From positions 82,164 through 146,163 of the forward strand of contig NZ_AEVT01000008.1 in NCBI RefSeq assembly GCF_000189275.1: a DNA stretch of 64,000 nucleotides, given 5' to 3'. How positions within the stretch are numbered: position 1 is the stretch's first letter; each line of letters opens with the position of its first letter. The notes beneath the pieces are model-generated. The model had not been told where the DNA came from. It was given only the letters and a program-made list of their open reading frames with translations, and did no database searches. This DNA is from Vibrio sinaloensis DSM 21326. Lineage in GTDB: Bacteria > Pseudomonadota > Gammaproteobacteria > Enterobacterales > Vibrionaceae. The translations under genes were made by a program, and so were the position numbers. Below, piece after piece: positions 35,896-44,249 of the stretch.

Positions 35896-37617
35896 TCAGC
35901 TCTCCTCTCGAGGGTGGAAGTAATTAAATTGGTTAACGACCGCAAGCAGGTACCAAGCGCCATGAGGGATCCATTGTTCTCCCCAGCGCCAGTTTTGCAG
36001 CATGTCATCTTTTTGTTTGGCTGGGTTAAAGGCGATGTCTTGTTCGTCTTCAAACCCTGCGGTAATGCCATTACAGACTCCGCCTTTGGCATTGAAAAAA
36101 CCAAGGTGTGGTAAGTAGTCCGGATTGTTGTGACCATGGCCATCGAGCATGCACATATGATATGGATTAAGACCCAATACCCAGTTCAATGCGTTTTGTG
36201 CAAGCTGTAACAGTGCGGGTTTGAGCGTGTCATCTTGGACATGCGCTAAGGCGGTAAATGCCATGGTACTCAATGATCCAAGCCGTGCATTTTCGCCTTG
36301 CCACCAGTAGCCCGTTTCATTGTTTTGAGCGACGAAGAAGGCATCCCGTTTAGGCCCATCAACCGATTTTACATATTGGCGAGGATAGCCAAATGGGTTA
36401 GCCACACAGTGGCTAATCTCAAGTTCGAACTGCAGACTGTTAATCACGGTTTGATATGCGCTTTCTCGAAGACGAGTGTCTGATTCGATGTCTAGGTAGG
36501 TACACAGCGCAATTGTCGGTAAGCCTGCTTCGGCCGCATGATAGTAAGGACGAGAGCCATCTTGGTTAGCAGACCAAAAGTGGCTAAATTGCTCGTCGCT
36601 TAATTGGCGAGCTTGTAGTCGAGTTGCCCAATCTCGGCTTTCACTCAAGTACTCTGGCTTTTGAGTTGTTTTGTACAACTCGACGGCAGCGATCAGAGCG
36701 CAGTATTCGTCAATGATGTTTTCTTCGCCGTCATTGAGATATTGAAGGTTGAATTCACGCAGATGCCAATAACCTTTCTCAGCCGCAGCTAAGTATTCTT
36801 GGCATGAGAAATCGCCGCTTTCATCGAGGCGAGAGGCGGCTGCTAATGCTGCCACTGTGATGCCGCCACCTTGTCGATATCCTGCTTGGAAATCGGCTGA
36901 TTTGTGTCCATCTTGAGTAGCGTAAGCACACACTTCGCGTTGCTTGATGTCCTTTGACCATTTATCAAATACCGTCATGTAGAAGAAGCCGTCAGGCGAT
37001 TGCATTCGATACAAGAAATCAGCACCAAATAACGCCTCTTCACGCATGCGGACTTGAGTAAAGGCAGGAATGTCAGAGTTGTCGCTAAGGAGCTCCAATC
37101 CCTTTAGCAGGTTCCAAACCACCATCGGTGTTTGCTGAGGGTTTAGATAATTGGCATACGAGAGATGGCTGAGGTACTTACTGACGTCACCTGAGGCATC
37201 GTACCAACCACCGTGGACATCTACAGTTTGTTCGCGACCTAGTAGAGGGATGGCGTGATCTTGTTTATCAAAAGCACCACCACAGCGCTGAGACTTAAAG
37301 TAGTGGATAACATCAGACAGAGTGGTGTTCAGTAATAGGCCTTGGCCAATGGTAAATATTTCAGAACGCAGATTGTCTACGCGTAAGTAGTAACTGCCTT
37401 GTTCCAGAAATGCAGAAAAGTCGATGCGAAAAAAATTCCCTTGGTGCCAGTTTGCAACCTTAGTTCCTTTCTCAATGTCAAAATTTGCCACAGTTTGATG
37501 ACTGTCAGCGCACACCAATAAAGCAGTGGTAGTTGAAAGGCGCGGCTTTCTTGTCATCAGAACAGCTTGCTTTGGACCAAGGGCTTCATAACCAATATGG
37601 TTAGTAAGTAGCAGCAT
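35896..37617 (-). CDS. GH9-family glycosidase, probable exo-beta-D-glucosaminidase
   Basis: 573 residues: an N-terminal immunoglobulin-like domain (~1-95, NHIGYEALGPKQAVLM) followed by an (alpha/alpha)6 barrel of family 9. The nucleophile-activating Asp lies in WYDASGDVSKYL (~135-146). The C-terminal region has NPDYLPHLGFFNAKGGV and WRWGEQWIPHG, the latter likely holding the catalytic Glu. Such proteins are often labelled endoglucanase. Their place in the chitin operon, and an exo-glucosaminidase activity I recall for a Photobacterium homologue, argue for action on partly deacetylated chitooligomers. No signal peptide. I use the ATG at 37617, six bases after GGAG; the preceding TTG codon is not needed. 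Confidence 0.85.
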   Translation of the reverse strand: MLLLTNHIGYEALGPKQAVLMTRKPRLSTTTALLVCADSHQTVANFDIEKGTKVANWHQGNFFRIDFSAFLEQGSYYLRVDNLRSEIFTIGQGLLLNTTLSDVIHYFKSQRCGGAFDKQDHAIPLLGREQTVDVHGGWYDASGDVSKYLSHLSYANYLNPQQTPMVVWNLLKGLELLSDNSDIPAFTQVRMREEALFGADFLYRMQSPDGFFYMTVFDKWSKDIKQREVCAYATQDGHKSADFQAGYRQGGGITVAALAAASRLDESGDFSCQEYLAAAEKGYWHLREFNLQYLNDGEENIIDEYCALIAAVELYKTTQKPEYLSESRDWATRLQARQLSDEQFSHFWSANQDGSRPYYHAAEAGLPTIALCTYLDIESDTRLRESAYQTVINSLQFELEISHCVANPFGYPRQYVKSVDGPKRDAFFVAQNNETGYWWQGENARLGSLSTMAFTALAHVQDDTLKPALLQLAQNALNWVLGLNPYHMCMLDGHGHNNPDYLPHLGFFNAKGGVCNGITAGFEDEQDIAFNPAKQKDDMLQNWRWGEQWIPHGAWYLLAVVNQFNYFHPREES

Positions 37618-37658
37618 CAAAATCTCCGAAAATGGGATAACTATTATTGGTTTAATCA

Positions 37659-37680
37659 GCCAAGCTCCAAAGAGCTTGGC
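37659..37680 (-). other. Intra-operon stem-loop between the ABC ATPase genes and the GH9 gene
   Basis: Perfect 9-bp stem GCCAAGCTC / GAGCTTGGC with a 4-base loop, followed on the minus strand by TGATTAAACC (no T run). It is more likely an mRNA-stability or differential-expression element than a full terminator. Confidence 0.6.
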
Positions 37681-37689
37681 TTGTTAGGG

Positions 37690-38685
37690 TTAGTTTTCGT
37701 ATAGGTAACAGCGGACAAAGTGGTTGTCAGATAATTGGGTTACCTGAGGCAACTGCTCGCGACATTTGTCGCTGGCATGCTGACAACGACCTGCAAATGG
37801 ACAGCCGAAAGATTCAGGAGTCCAAAGTGGGATGTCACCTTTGTTGCCTTTGAGTTTTTCATGAATGGATTTGCTTGGATCCGGTACCGCAGACACGAGT
37901 AATTGCGTGTAAGGGTGTTGAGGATCGTGAATGATCTCTTCAGTGTCGCCCCATTCCACCATATGTCCGACGTACATCACGGCAAGATCTTCGGCGATAT
38001 AACGCGCCGTCGCGATATCGTGCGTGATATAGAGCAGAGACATTTCCTTCTCAAACTTCATCTCTTCCATCAGGTTAAGAACACCAGCACGAATAGATAC
38101 GTCCAGCATTGAAGTCGGCTCATCGGCCAGTACGACTTCTGCTCCTACTGCGATATTACGCGCTAGATTGACGCGTTGACGCTGACCACCGGAAAGTTGG
38201 TGAGGGAATTTTTGCGCCGTTTCTTTCGGCGGAATTAAGCCTACTTGCTCCAAAAGATCGTACACACGTTCTTCTTGCTCTTTCTTGTTACGCGGATCCA
38301 CTTTTTTGTGGATTAGTAACGGGCGCAGAATATGGTGGTAGATGTTGTGAGTTGGGTTCAAAGAGCCAAACGGGTCTTGCCACACCATTTGTACGCCTTC
38401 GCGGTAAGACATTAAGTCTGAGCGAGAGTCGATAGTTTGAATGTCACGGCCTTTGTACTCAATGATGCCATCTGTCGGCGGGTACATTTTGGCGATCATT
38501 TTTGCTGTGGTCGATTTACCTGAACCTGATTCACCTACCACAGACAGGCCACGACTTTTGTACATTTTGAATGACACGTCATTAATGGCGCGCATCATAG
38601 GTTGATTTAAGGCGTTGCTATTCAGAGGGAAGTCTTTCACCAAGTTTTTCCCTTCAACCAGCAATTGGCCAAATTCTTTGCTCAT
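37690..38685 (-). CDS. Chitooligosaccharide ABC transporter, ATP-binding protein 2 (DppF/OppF type)
   Basis: 331-residue ATPase of the peptide/opine/oligosaccharide importer family. Walker A GESGSGKST is near residue 51, the signature LSGGQRQR near 163 and Walker B VVLADEPTSMLD near 183. The C-terminal oligopeptide-family domain has a Cys-rich motif (CPFAGRCQHASDKC, ~292-305), probably a metal cluster as in other Dpp/Opp ATPases. It lies downstream of its partner ATPase. The context (chitin-binding protein, GH94, GH20) says the cargo is (GlcNAc)n, not peptide. Confidence 0.92.
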   Translation of the reverse strand: MSKEFGQLLVEGKNLVKDFPLNSNALNQPMMRAINDVSFKMYKSRGLSVVGESGSGKSTTAKMIAKMYPPTDGIIEYKGRDIQTIDSRSDLMSYREGVQMVWQDPFGSLNPTHNIYHHILRPLLIHKKVDPRNKKEQEERVYDLLEQVGLIPPKETAQKFPHQLSGGQRQRVNLARNIAVGAEVVLADEPTSMLDVSIRAGVLNLMEEMKFEKEMSLLYITHDIATARYIAEDLAVMYVGHMVEWGDTEEIIHDPQHPYTQLLVSAVPDPSKSIHEKLKGNKGDIPLWTPESFGCPFAGRCQHASDKCREQLPQVTQLSDNHFVRCYLYEN

Positions 38686-38726
38686 AATTGTCTCCAGTAA
38701 TCTTTTTATTATTTCTCAGTGTGTTG

Positions 38727-39710
38727 CTAGAGCTTGGCTTGCGCTATAGGCTCACCGTAAAGGTGACAGTTTGAGAAACGATTTGGCTCAATTTGTTTTA
38801 GTTTGGTCGGTACTCGAGTACAGGCTTCATGAACACGATCGCAGCGCGCTTGGAAACGACACCCTTGAGGTATTTCCAATAGGTTCAATGGGTTGCCCGG
38901 AATACCGGTTAACTTAGTTTTAGGGCCAGTTAATGGAGGGAAAGAGCTACCCAAACCTTTGGTGTAAGGGTGGTAAGGACTTTCCAAAATTTCTTTCGAT
39001 GGGGCGACTTCAATCAGTTCACCTGAATACATGATGCCGATGCGATCCGAGAACTCGACCATCAAGGATAGATCGTGAGTAATGAACAAGATTGAGAAGC
39101 CGAACTCTTCTTTAAGTGCGTAAATCTTTTGCAGGATTTCGCGCTGCACAACCACATCCAGTGCGGTTGTTGGCTCATCCATAATGATCATTTTCGGATT
39201 CAGAGCCAGAGCAATCGCAATAACAAGGCGTTGACGCATCCCACCTGAAAATTGGTGAGGGTAGTCATTGAGACGGCTTGGGTGAATGTCGACGATTTCC
39301 AACAGACCTTCAGCGCGTTTACGAGCCTGCTCACGAGTCATGTTGGTGTGACGCATGATTACGTCACAGAACTGGTCTTCCATTGTCAGTACAGGGTTGA
39401 GCGCGTTCATCGCGCTCTGGAATACCATTGACATCTCACTCCAGCGGAACGCTTGCATGCGCTCATCGCTGTACTTAAGGATATCTTCACCATTGAAGAT
39501 AACCTCACCACCTGTGATAAACGCAGGCGGCTTATGCAAGCGCATTAGTGAGAAGGCGACGGTGGATTTACCACACCCAGACTCGCCGGCAAGGCCGAAA
39601 ACTTCTCCAGGAGCGATGTCAAAGCTGACATTGTTACAAGCACGAACATCGCCGGCATCAGTAATGTAATCAACGCAAAGGTTGCGGATAGAAATAAGTG
39701 GTGCAGTCAT
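38727..39710 (-). CDS. Chitooligosaccharide ABC transporter, ATP-binding protein 1 (DppD/OppD type)
   Basis: 327-residue ATPase: Walker A GESGCGKST near residue 38, signature FSGGMRQR near 153, Walker B MIIMDEPTTALD near 175, switch His in ITHDLSLM near 208. The C-terminal Cys motif CRFQARCDRVHEAC (~285-298) matches that of its partner. The start codon lies 2 bases after the permease gene ends, a tightly packed operon. Heterodimeric ATPases of this kind energise one transporter built from the two neighbouring permeases. Confidence 0.92.
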   Translation of the reverse strand: MTAPLISIRNLCVDYITDAGDVRACNNVSFDIAPGEVFGLAGESGCGKSTVAFSLMRLHKPPAFITGGEVIFNGEDILKYSDERMQAFRWSEMSMVFQSAMNALNPVLTMEDQFCDVIMRHTNMTREQARKRAEGLLEIVDIHPSRLNDYPHQFSGGMRQRLVIAIALALNPKMIIMDEPTTALDVVVQREILQKIYALKEEFGFSILFITHDLSLMVEFSDRIGIMYSGELIEVAPSKEILESPYHPYTKGLGSSFPPLTGPKTKLTGIPGNPLNLLEIPQGCRFQARCDRVHEACTRVPTKLKQIEPNRFSNCHLYGEPIAQAKL

Positions 39711-39712
39711 AA

Positions 39713-40738
39713 TTATTTATCTCCGCTCCATAATGCATTTTGAGGGGGTAGGTCCGGGGTACGCTCTTTTTTGTCTTGTGCAGCAAGTTTCTTCCAGCGT
39801 TTCATGCCTTTGTGAGAACGAAGCTGCGGGTTAGCAATTTCATCAACTGCGAAGTTAAGTAGCGCAAGACCCGTTACAAGAATGGTTAGGGCTAAACATG
39901 GTGCAAGTACTTCCCACCACGCGCCGATCAGCATTGCTGACGAAGTTTGTACGTTGTACAACATGATGCCCCAACTGATGGTGCTTGGGTCGCCAAGACC
40001 TAGGAAGGAGATGATTGACTCCATACCGATGGCGTACATCACTGAACCAATAAAGCTCGCACCGACGATTGGGATAAGGTTCGGTAGAATCTCAACAAAG
40101 ATGATGCGGAAGGAAGACTCACCCAGGACTTCTGCGGCTTTAACAAATTCTTTCTCACGGAGAGCCAGAGTTTGCGAACGTATTACCCTTGCACCCCATG
40201 CCCAAGAGGTACAGCCGATAATGATGGCAATGGTTAATGGGCCTGCTTCACCGATAAAGGCGGCAAGCACAAACAGCAGCGGATACTGAGGAATAACCAG
40301 CATGATGTTCATTGCGGCAGTCAGCGTGTCGTCTACGCGGCCACCAAAGTAACCTGCAGAGATACCGATAACTGTGGCTAGGAAACACACTGTGATACCA
40401 GCACCGAAACCGACACCCAGGGAGATACGAGCCCCGTGAACCAGTTGCGACCAGATATCACGACCCATACGGCTGGTGCCTAGTACGTGGTCGGCTTTTT
40501 TCGACATGATCATCGTACGGCGATCAGTTGCTAGGTTTTGCGCAACCCAACCATCTGGGTTCGCTTTTGCTGACTTAACAACAAAGCCAGGGTATTCATG
40601 CGGGTTACCAGTGCGTTTATCCGGTGCGTGTTTTGCAATCAATGGTGCAGCGATTGCCATAAACAGGAACACAGAGACAATAGCGAGACCAACACGAGCG
40701 TAAGCATTGCCAAGAATTAGCGTAAATAGTTGTTTCAT
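39713..40738 (-). CDS. Chitooligosaccharide ABC transporter, permease 2 (DppC type)
   Basis: 341 residues, one N-terminal transmembrane segment (~15-35), a periplasmic loop of ~70 residues, then five membrane helices with the EAA motif ALREKEFVKAAEVLGESSFRIIFVEILPN near 195-223. A hydrophilic Lys-rich C-terminal extension follows (~310-341). Family BPD_transp_1, DppC branch. Located 2 bases from the DppB-type gene, as usual for these pairs. Confidence 0.92.
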   Translation of the reverse strand: MKQLFTLILGNAYARVGLAIVSVFLFMAIAAPLIAKHAPDKRTGNPHEYPGFVVKSAKANPDGWVAQNLATDRRTMIMSKKADHVLGTSRMGRDIWSQLVHGARISLGVGFGAGITVCFLATVIGISAGYFGGRVDDTLTAAMNIMLVIPQYPLLFVLAAFIGEAGPLTIAIIIGCTSWAWGARVIRSQTLALREKEFVKAAEVLGESSFRIIFVEILPNLIPIVGASFIGSVMYAIGMESIISFLGLGDPSTISWGIMLYNVQTSSAMLIGAWWEVLAPCLALTILVTGLALLNFAVDEIANPQLRSHKGMKRWKKLAAQDKKERTPDLPPQNALWSGDK

Positions 40739-40740
40739 GA

Positions 40741-41727
40741 TTATTTACCTCCCTTGCGCAGGCGAGGGTCTAGAACGACATATAACATGTCGGCAATTAA
40801 GTTAAATGACAGCATGAATAGCGTCATAATGATTAATTGACCTTGAAGCACTTGATAGTCACGTGCGTGAATTGCATTTAGAAGTACGGTACCTAAACCT
40901 GGGTAGTTGAAGATGATTTCAACGATCAACTGACCACCAATTGCCATACCTAGCGACATTGATAATGCAGTAACACTTGGTAGAAGTGCGTTACGTGCAG
41001 CGTAGTTGAATACTACTCGGTTCTCACTCAGACCCTTACCTTTGGCCATGGTGATGTAGTCTTCAGCGAGCAAGTTGATCATGTTGTTACGCATGTTGAC
41101 TAGGAAGCCACCGATCTGCACAACCGAGGCACAGAATAGAGGTAATACGGCGTGGTACGCGACGTCTTTAATGAAGGCCCAACTTGTCCAATCAGGAATG
41201 GTGCCAGCCTCATAGGCATAACCTGTAGGGAACCATTTCAAGCCGATTGCAAAAATGAAAAGCGCTAGCATAGCAATTACAACTTGAGGAACCGCTTGAA
41301 TGATAAGCATGCCAGGAGTGACAAAGGCATCGTATTTACTGCCTCGTTTCCAAGCTGCGAAAATACCGAGAATTGAACCTAAAGAGAACGACAGAATTAC
41401 CGCAGTACCGGCTAAGAATAGTGACCAGCCAAATGCCCCACCCAGTAATTTGTTTACTGATAGAGGGTAAAACTGAATGGAAGTACCCAGTTCCCAGCTA
41501 AGCACATTCTTCATGTAGGCTATGTACTGAACAAAAAGACCGCCATCGACAAAGCCTAGAAGCTCTTTCATGGCTGCAATACGTTCAGGGGTCACCTGAA
41601 CTGAAGCGTTAGCAAACATCATGGTGACTGGATCACCAGGCATTGCTCGAGGAATAATAAAGTTTAATGTCGCCGCCACTAATAACGCGACCAAATAGAA
41701 CGACAAACGTCTTAAAAAATAACCCAT
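40741..41727 (-). CDS. Chitooligosaccharide ABC transporter, permease 1 (DppB type)
   Basis: 328 residues with six predicted membrane helices. The N-terminal YFLRRLSFYLVALLVAATLNFIIPRAMPGDP signature is that of DppB/OppB, and the EAA loop is MAKGKGLSENRVVFNYAARNALLP near 232-255. First membrane gene after the binding protein, from which it is separated by 174 bases that include a stable hairpin. Confidence 0.93.
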   Translation of the reverse strand: MGYFLRRLSFYLVALLVAATLNFIIPRAMPGDPVTMMFANASVQVTPERIAAMKELLGFVDGGLFVQYIAYMKNVLSWELGTSIQFYPLSVNKLLGGAFGWSLFLAGTAVILSFSLGSILGIFAAWKRGSKYDAFVTPGMLIIQAVPQVVIAMLALFIFAIGLKWFPTGYAYEAGTIPDWTSWAFIKDVAYHAVLPLFCASVVQIGGFLVNMRNNMINLLAEDYITMAKGKGLSENRVVFNYAARNALLPSVTALSMSLGMAIGGQLIVEIIFNYPGLGTVLLNAIHARDYQVLQGQLIIMTLFMLSFNLIADMLYVVLDPRLRKGGK

Positions 41728-41861
41728 AACTCACACCTTACTCACCCAGATTTTCCCTGTTTCTGGTTTCAGGTCGCTCCTAGCGAAAACGAAATTTAGA
41801 GCGAACAATCCCCTGACGACTGGCGCCATGACACAAACTAATCAGAGAGTGGGGGGATTTA

Positions 41862-41884
41862 GCGGCATACTGACTGTATGCCGC
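41862..41884 (-). other. Stem-loop between the binding-protein gene and the permease genes
   Basis: Perfect 9-bp stem GCGGCATAC / GTATGCCGC with a 5-base loop, 18 bases beyond the binding-protein stop codon. Such hairpins protect the upstream mRNA and reduce read-through, keeping the binding protein in excess over the membrane subunits. The remaining ~130 bases of the gap hold nothing recognisable. Confidence 0.7.
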
Positions 41885-41901
41885 ATACTTAGAACAACTA
41901 C

Positions 41902-43584
41902 TTACTTAACTGGTTTTAGGTCCAGTACGTGTAGTAGACGCTCTGGGATACCAGCCCAAATGTTTGGACGGCCTTTTGGATTTTCTTCGTTCCACCAACC
42001 AGTGAATCGAGTTGTATTGTATTGGTACATGTAAGCACCAGACATTACAGGGATTGTCACTTGGTCTGCGGCGATGATTTGCTGGATGCCGTGAGCAATT
42101 TCTAGCTGCTCATTCTTATCAGCCGTTTTGTAGAAGCTGTTAAGTAGGCCATCTAGCTTGTCATTCTTGTAGAAGTGCATCGCGAAACGAGGCATACCTT
42201 CGCCAGCTTGTAGTGCAGAGTTGTATGCACTGTTCCAGTAGGTGTGTGGATCCGCACCGTGGAAGTAGTTGGTGTAAGCTACGTCGTACGTTGCTTCAAG
42301 CATTGCTTGGTTGTAAACCGAGAAGTCTGGTGTACGAGCTTTCGCTTTAATACCTACTTCTGCAAGTTGCTCAACCGCAAGTTGTACTGTGTTGTTGAAG
42401 TCAGTCCAACCGTTTGGCGATTGAATGAGAAGCTCGAAAGACTTGCCTGACGGAGTATCAACAAAGCCATCTTTGTTTACGTCTTTAAAGCCCGCTTTCT
42501 TCAATAGCTCTTTTGCACCTTCAACGTTGTACGTGTTGAAGCCTTTGTATTTGTCGTGAGTCTTCTCATCAGACCAAGTTTCAAATGCGTAACCTAGACC
42601 TGATGCGAAATCGTTCACTGTACCGCCACCGTAGAATGCGATGTCGATGATAGTTTGGCGATCAAGAGCCATAGAGAACGCACGACGGAAATCAACGTTA
42701 GTCAGCGCTTCGTTCTTCACAGCATCTGGGTGCTTGAAGTTAACCACAAATGCTTGTGTACCTGCTGGCGGGTACCAGTACTGGTGGTTAGGACTTGCCG
42801 CTGCGTATGTACGGTCGATGTCTGGAATGAATGATGAAGTCCAGTCCATTTCACCGTTGACAACTTTACCTAGGAACTGATCGTTGTTTGCGATTTGTGG
42901 TACACGTAGACAGTCGATGTCTAGATTATCGGCATCCCAGTAGTTAGGGTTCGCACACTGAACGTATAGTTGAGGAGTGAAAGTGTCGATTTCTGTGAAC
43001 GGGCCAGAACCTACAGGGTTTTCGTTAGTAAACGTAGACGGATCTTTAACGTCTTTCCAAATGTGCTCAGGTACGACAGGTACTTTTGCAATTTCGTAAG
43101 GAACGTTTGAGTTCGCTTCTGTTAGGCGGAATTTAACTTGGTAGTCGTTGACTTTTTCTACACCAGTTACCCAAGAGTTGATACCACTCTGGTCTAGTTC
43201 TGGCTTCTCTTTAACAAGGTTGAAAGAGTAAACAACGTCGTTTGCATCAAACGTTTCACCATCTGACCATTTCACGCCCTTACGAATATCGAAAGTTACG
43301 CTCATTAGGTCGTCAGACATTTTGAAGTTTTCAGCCAAACGGAATACTGGCGTATTGCCGTGCATCTCGTTAAATACAACTAATGGCTCGTATAGGAAAT
43401 CCCAAGTCGTGTGCAAGTGAGTTGCACCTAGGAATGGGTTAAAGTTACGAACGAAAGTTGTAAATTCTTTAGGGTGGATAGTTAGTTCACTGCGCTCAGC
43501 GGCTGTCGCTACAGAAGCGAATCCAGTGGTTGCTGTAGCAATAATTGCTGTTGCTAGTGCTGTTTTTTTAATGTTGGCAAGCAT
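41902..43584 (-). CDS. cbp: Periplasmic chitooligosaccharide-binding protein (family 5 SBP)
   Basis: 560 residues: a signal peptide (~1-28, ending SVATAAERS) and a family-5 (DppA/OppA-like) binding fold. The protein captures (GlcNAc)n in the periplasm for the downstream importer. In V. cholerae and V. furnissii the unliganded orthologue also holds the sensor ChiS inactive, so it is receptor and regulator at once. The chiS gene directly upstream supports the same arrangement here. It is the first gene of the ten-gene operon, preceded by a 665-base regulatory region, and AAGGA is well placed before the ATG. Confidence 0.94.
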   Translation of the reverse strand: MLANIKKTALATAIIATATTGFASVATAAERSELTIHPKEFTTFVRNFNPFLGATHLHTTWDFLYEPLVVFNEMHGNTPVFRLAENFKMSDDLMSVTFDIRKGVKWSDGETFDANDVVYSFNLVKEKPELDQSGINSWVTGVEKVNDYQVKFRLTEANSNVPYEIAKVPVVPEHIWKDVKDPSTFTNENPVGSGPFTEIDTFTPQLYVQCANPNYWDADNLDIDCLRVPQIANNDQFLGKVVNGEMDWTSSFIPDIDRTYAAASPNHQYWYPPAGTQAFVVNFKHPDAVKNEALTNVDFRRAFSMALDRQTIIDIAFYGGGTVNDFASGLGYAFETWSDEKTHDKYKGFNTYNVEGAKELLKKAGFKDVNKDGFVDTPSGKSFELLIQSPNGWTDFNNTVQLAVEQLAEVGIKAKARTPDFSVYNQAMLEATYDVAYTNYFHGADPHTYWNSAYNSALQAGEGMPRFAMHFYKNDKLDGLLNSFYKTADKNEQLEIAHGIQQIIAADQVTIPVMSGAYMYQYNTTRFTGWWNEENPKGRPNIWAGIPERLLHVLDLKPVK

Positions 43585-44194
43585 AGCTGTTCCTTACTAT
43601 TTGCTTTCATTTCACTTATGGAATGGAATGTCATCAATTGATAAACACTCTCTAAGGCCTACCTCTCAATGTTTGTCTTCATCCGGAGGAGATAAGGACT
43701 TTGAAGAGTGGCCTGTAGGCCTTAGGCACAGTAAGAAAACACCGGAACGTCAATTTGCGCAATCGGAATTCTCGTTAAAAACGTAAAAAACACCCAATCC
43801 CTCGTCAATAACGTTAATAAATCAAACTGACAGGCGATTGTTAAGGATTTTTGTTAAGTGATCTCACTCGCACACTCTCAGCCGAACTCCGCCTTTTGTT
43901 AGTGCTCACTTACCTCTTGTCTCTTTTATAATTTGGCTGTTTTGATGGTGGGTATTATCTGAGATCTTAATCACTTGCACAATGTAGTGTTAATTTATTG
44001 AGTTAAATAAAATCTGCCGTATTGTTGTGACTCGCTTCTCAATATTGATTGTTTTTACGTCAAATTGCGCTTTTAGTGAGCTTTTTTAAGTTGGAGAACA
44101 GAATATTTGCCCTCAAACAGACCTCAATTTAGGCTTGTTTTACGTGGCGTAAAAAGCACTTTGCAACGTGAGAATAGGGCTGGATTGGTACAAC
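43585..44194 (-). promoter_or_regulatory. Chitin operon control region: leader inverted repeat, SlmA-like site, CRP-like site
   Basis: No gene is visible in these 610 bases. From the gene outward there are three elements. First, an 11-bp perfect inverted repeat, CTAAGGCCTAC (43652-43662) and GTAGGCCTTAG (43715-43725), should form a long hairpin in the mRNA leader. Second, GTTAGTGCTCAC (43898-43909) agrees with the SlmA consensus GTGAGTACTCAC at 10 of 12 positions; SlmA activates the V. cholerae chb promoter. Third, TGTGA-CTCGCT-TCTCA (44026-44041) is one base from the CRP consensus. A -35/-10 pair could not be fixed. ChiS binding sites are expected here but I do not know their consensus. Confidence 0.5.
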
Positions 44195-44219
44195 TAAAAA
44201 AGCCTGCGTAAGCAGGCTT
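44195..44219 (-). terminator. Terminator of chiS
   Basis: AGCCTGC / GCAGGCT stem with a 4-base loop; six T follow on the minus strand. It insulates the chitin operon promoter from chiS transcription. Confidence 0.9.
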
Positions 44220-44249
44220 GGAAGATTTATTATTTAGGGTAAAGAGAGA

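Noticed and set aside
35895..36143. Upstream extension of the amino-sugar kinase by 83 codons
   Set aside because: Non-homologous, overlaps the GH9 gene, while MTLYYVGIDGGG is the family N-terminus.
43526..43786. 86-codon plus-strand frame overlapping the start of the chitooligosaccharide-binding protein
   Set aside because: Overlaps the signal-peptide codons of the real gene and its leader hairpin; no ribosome-binding site or recognisable domain.
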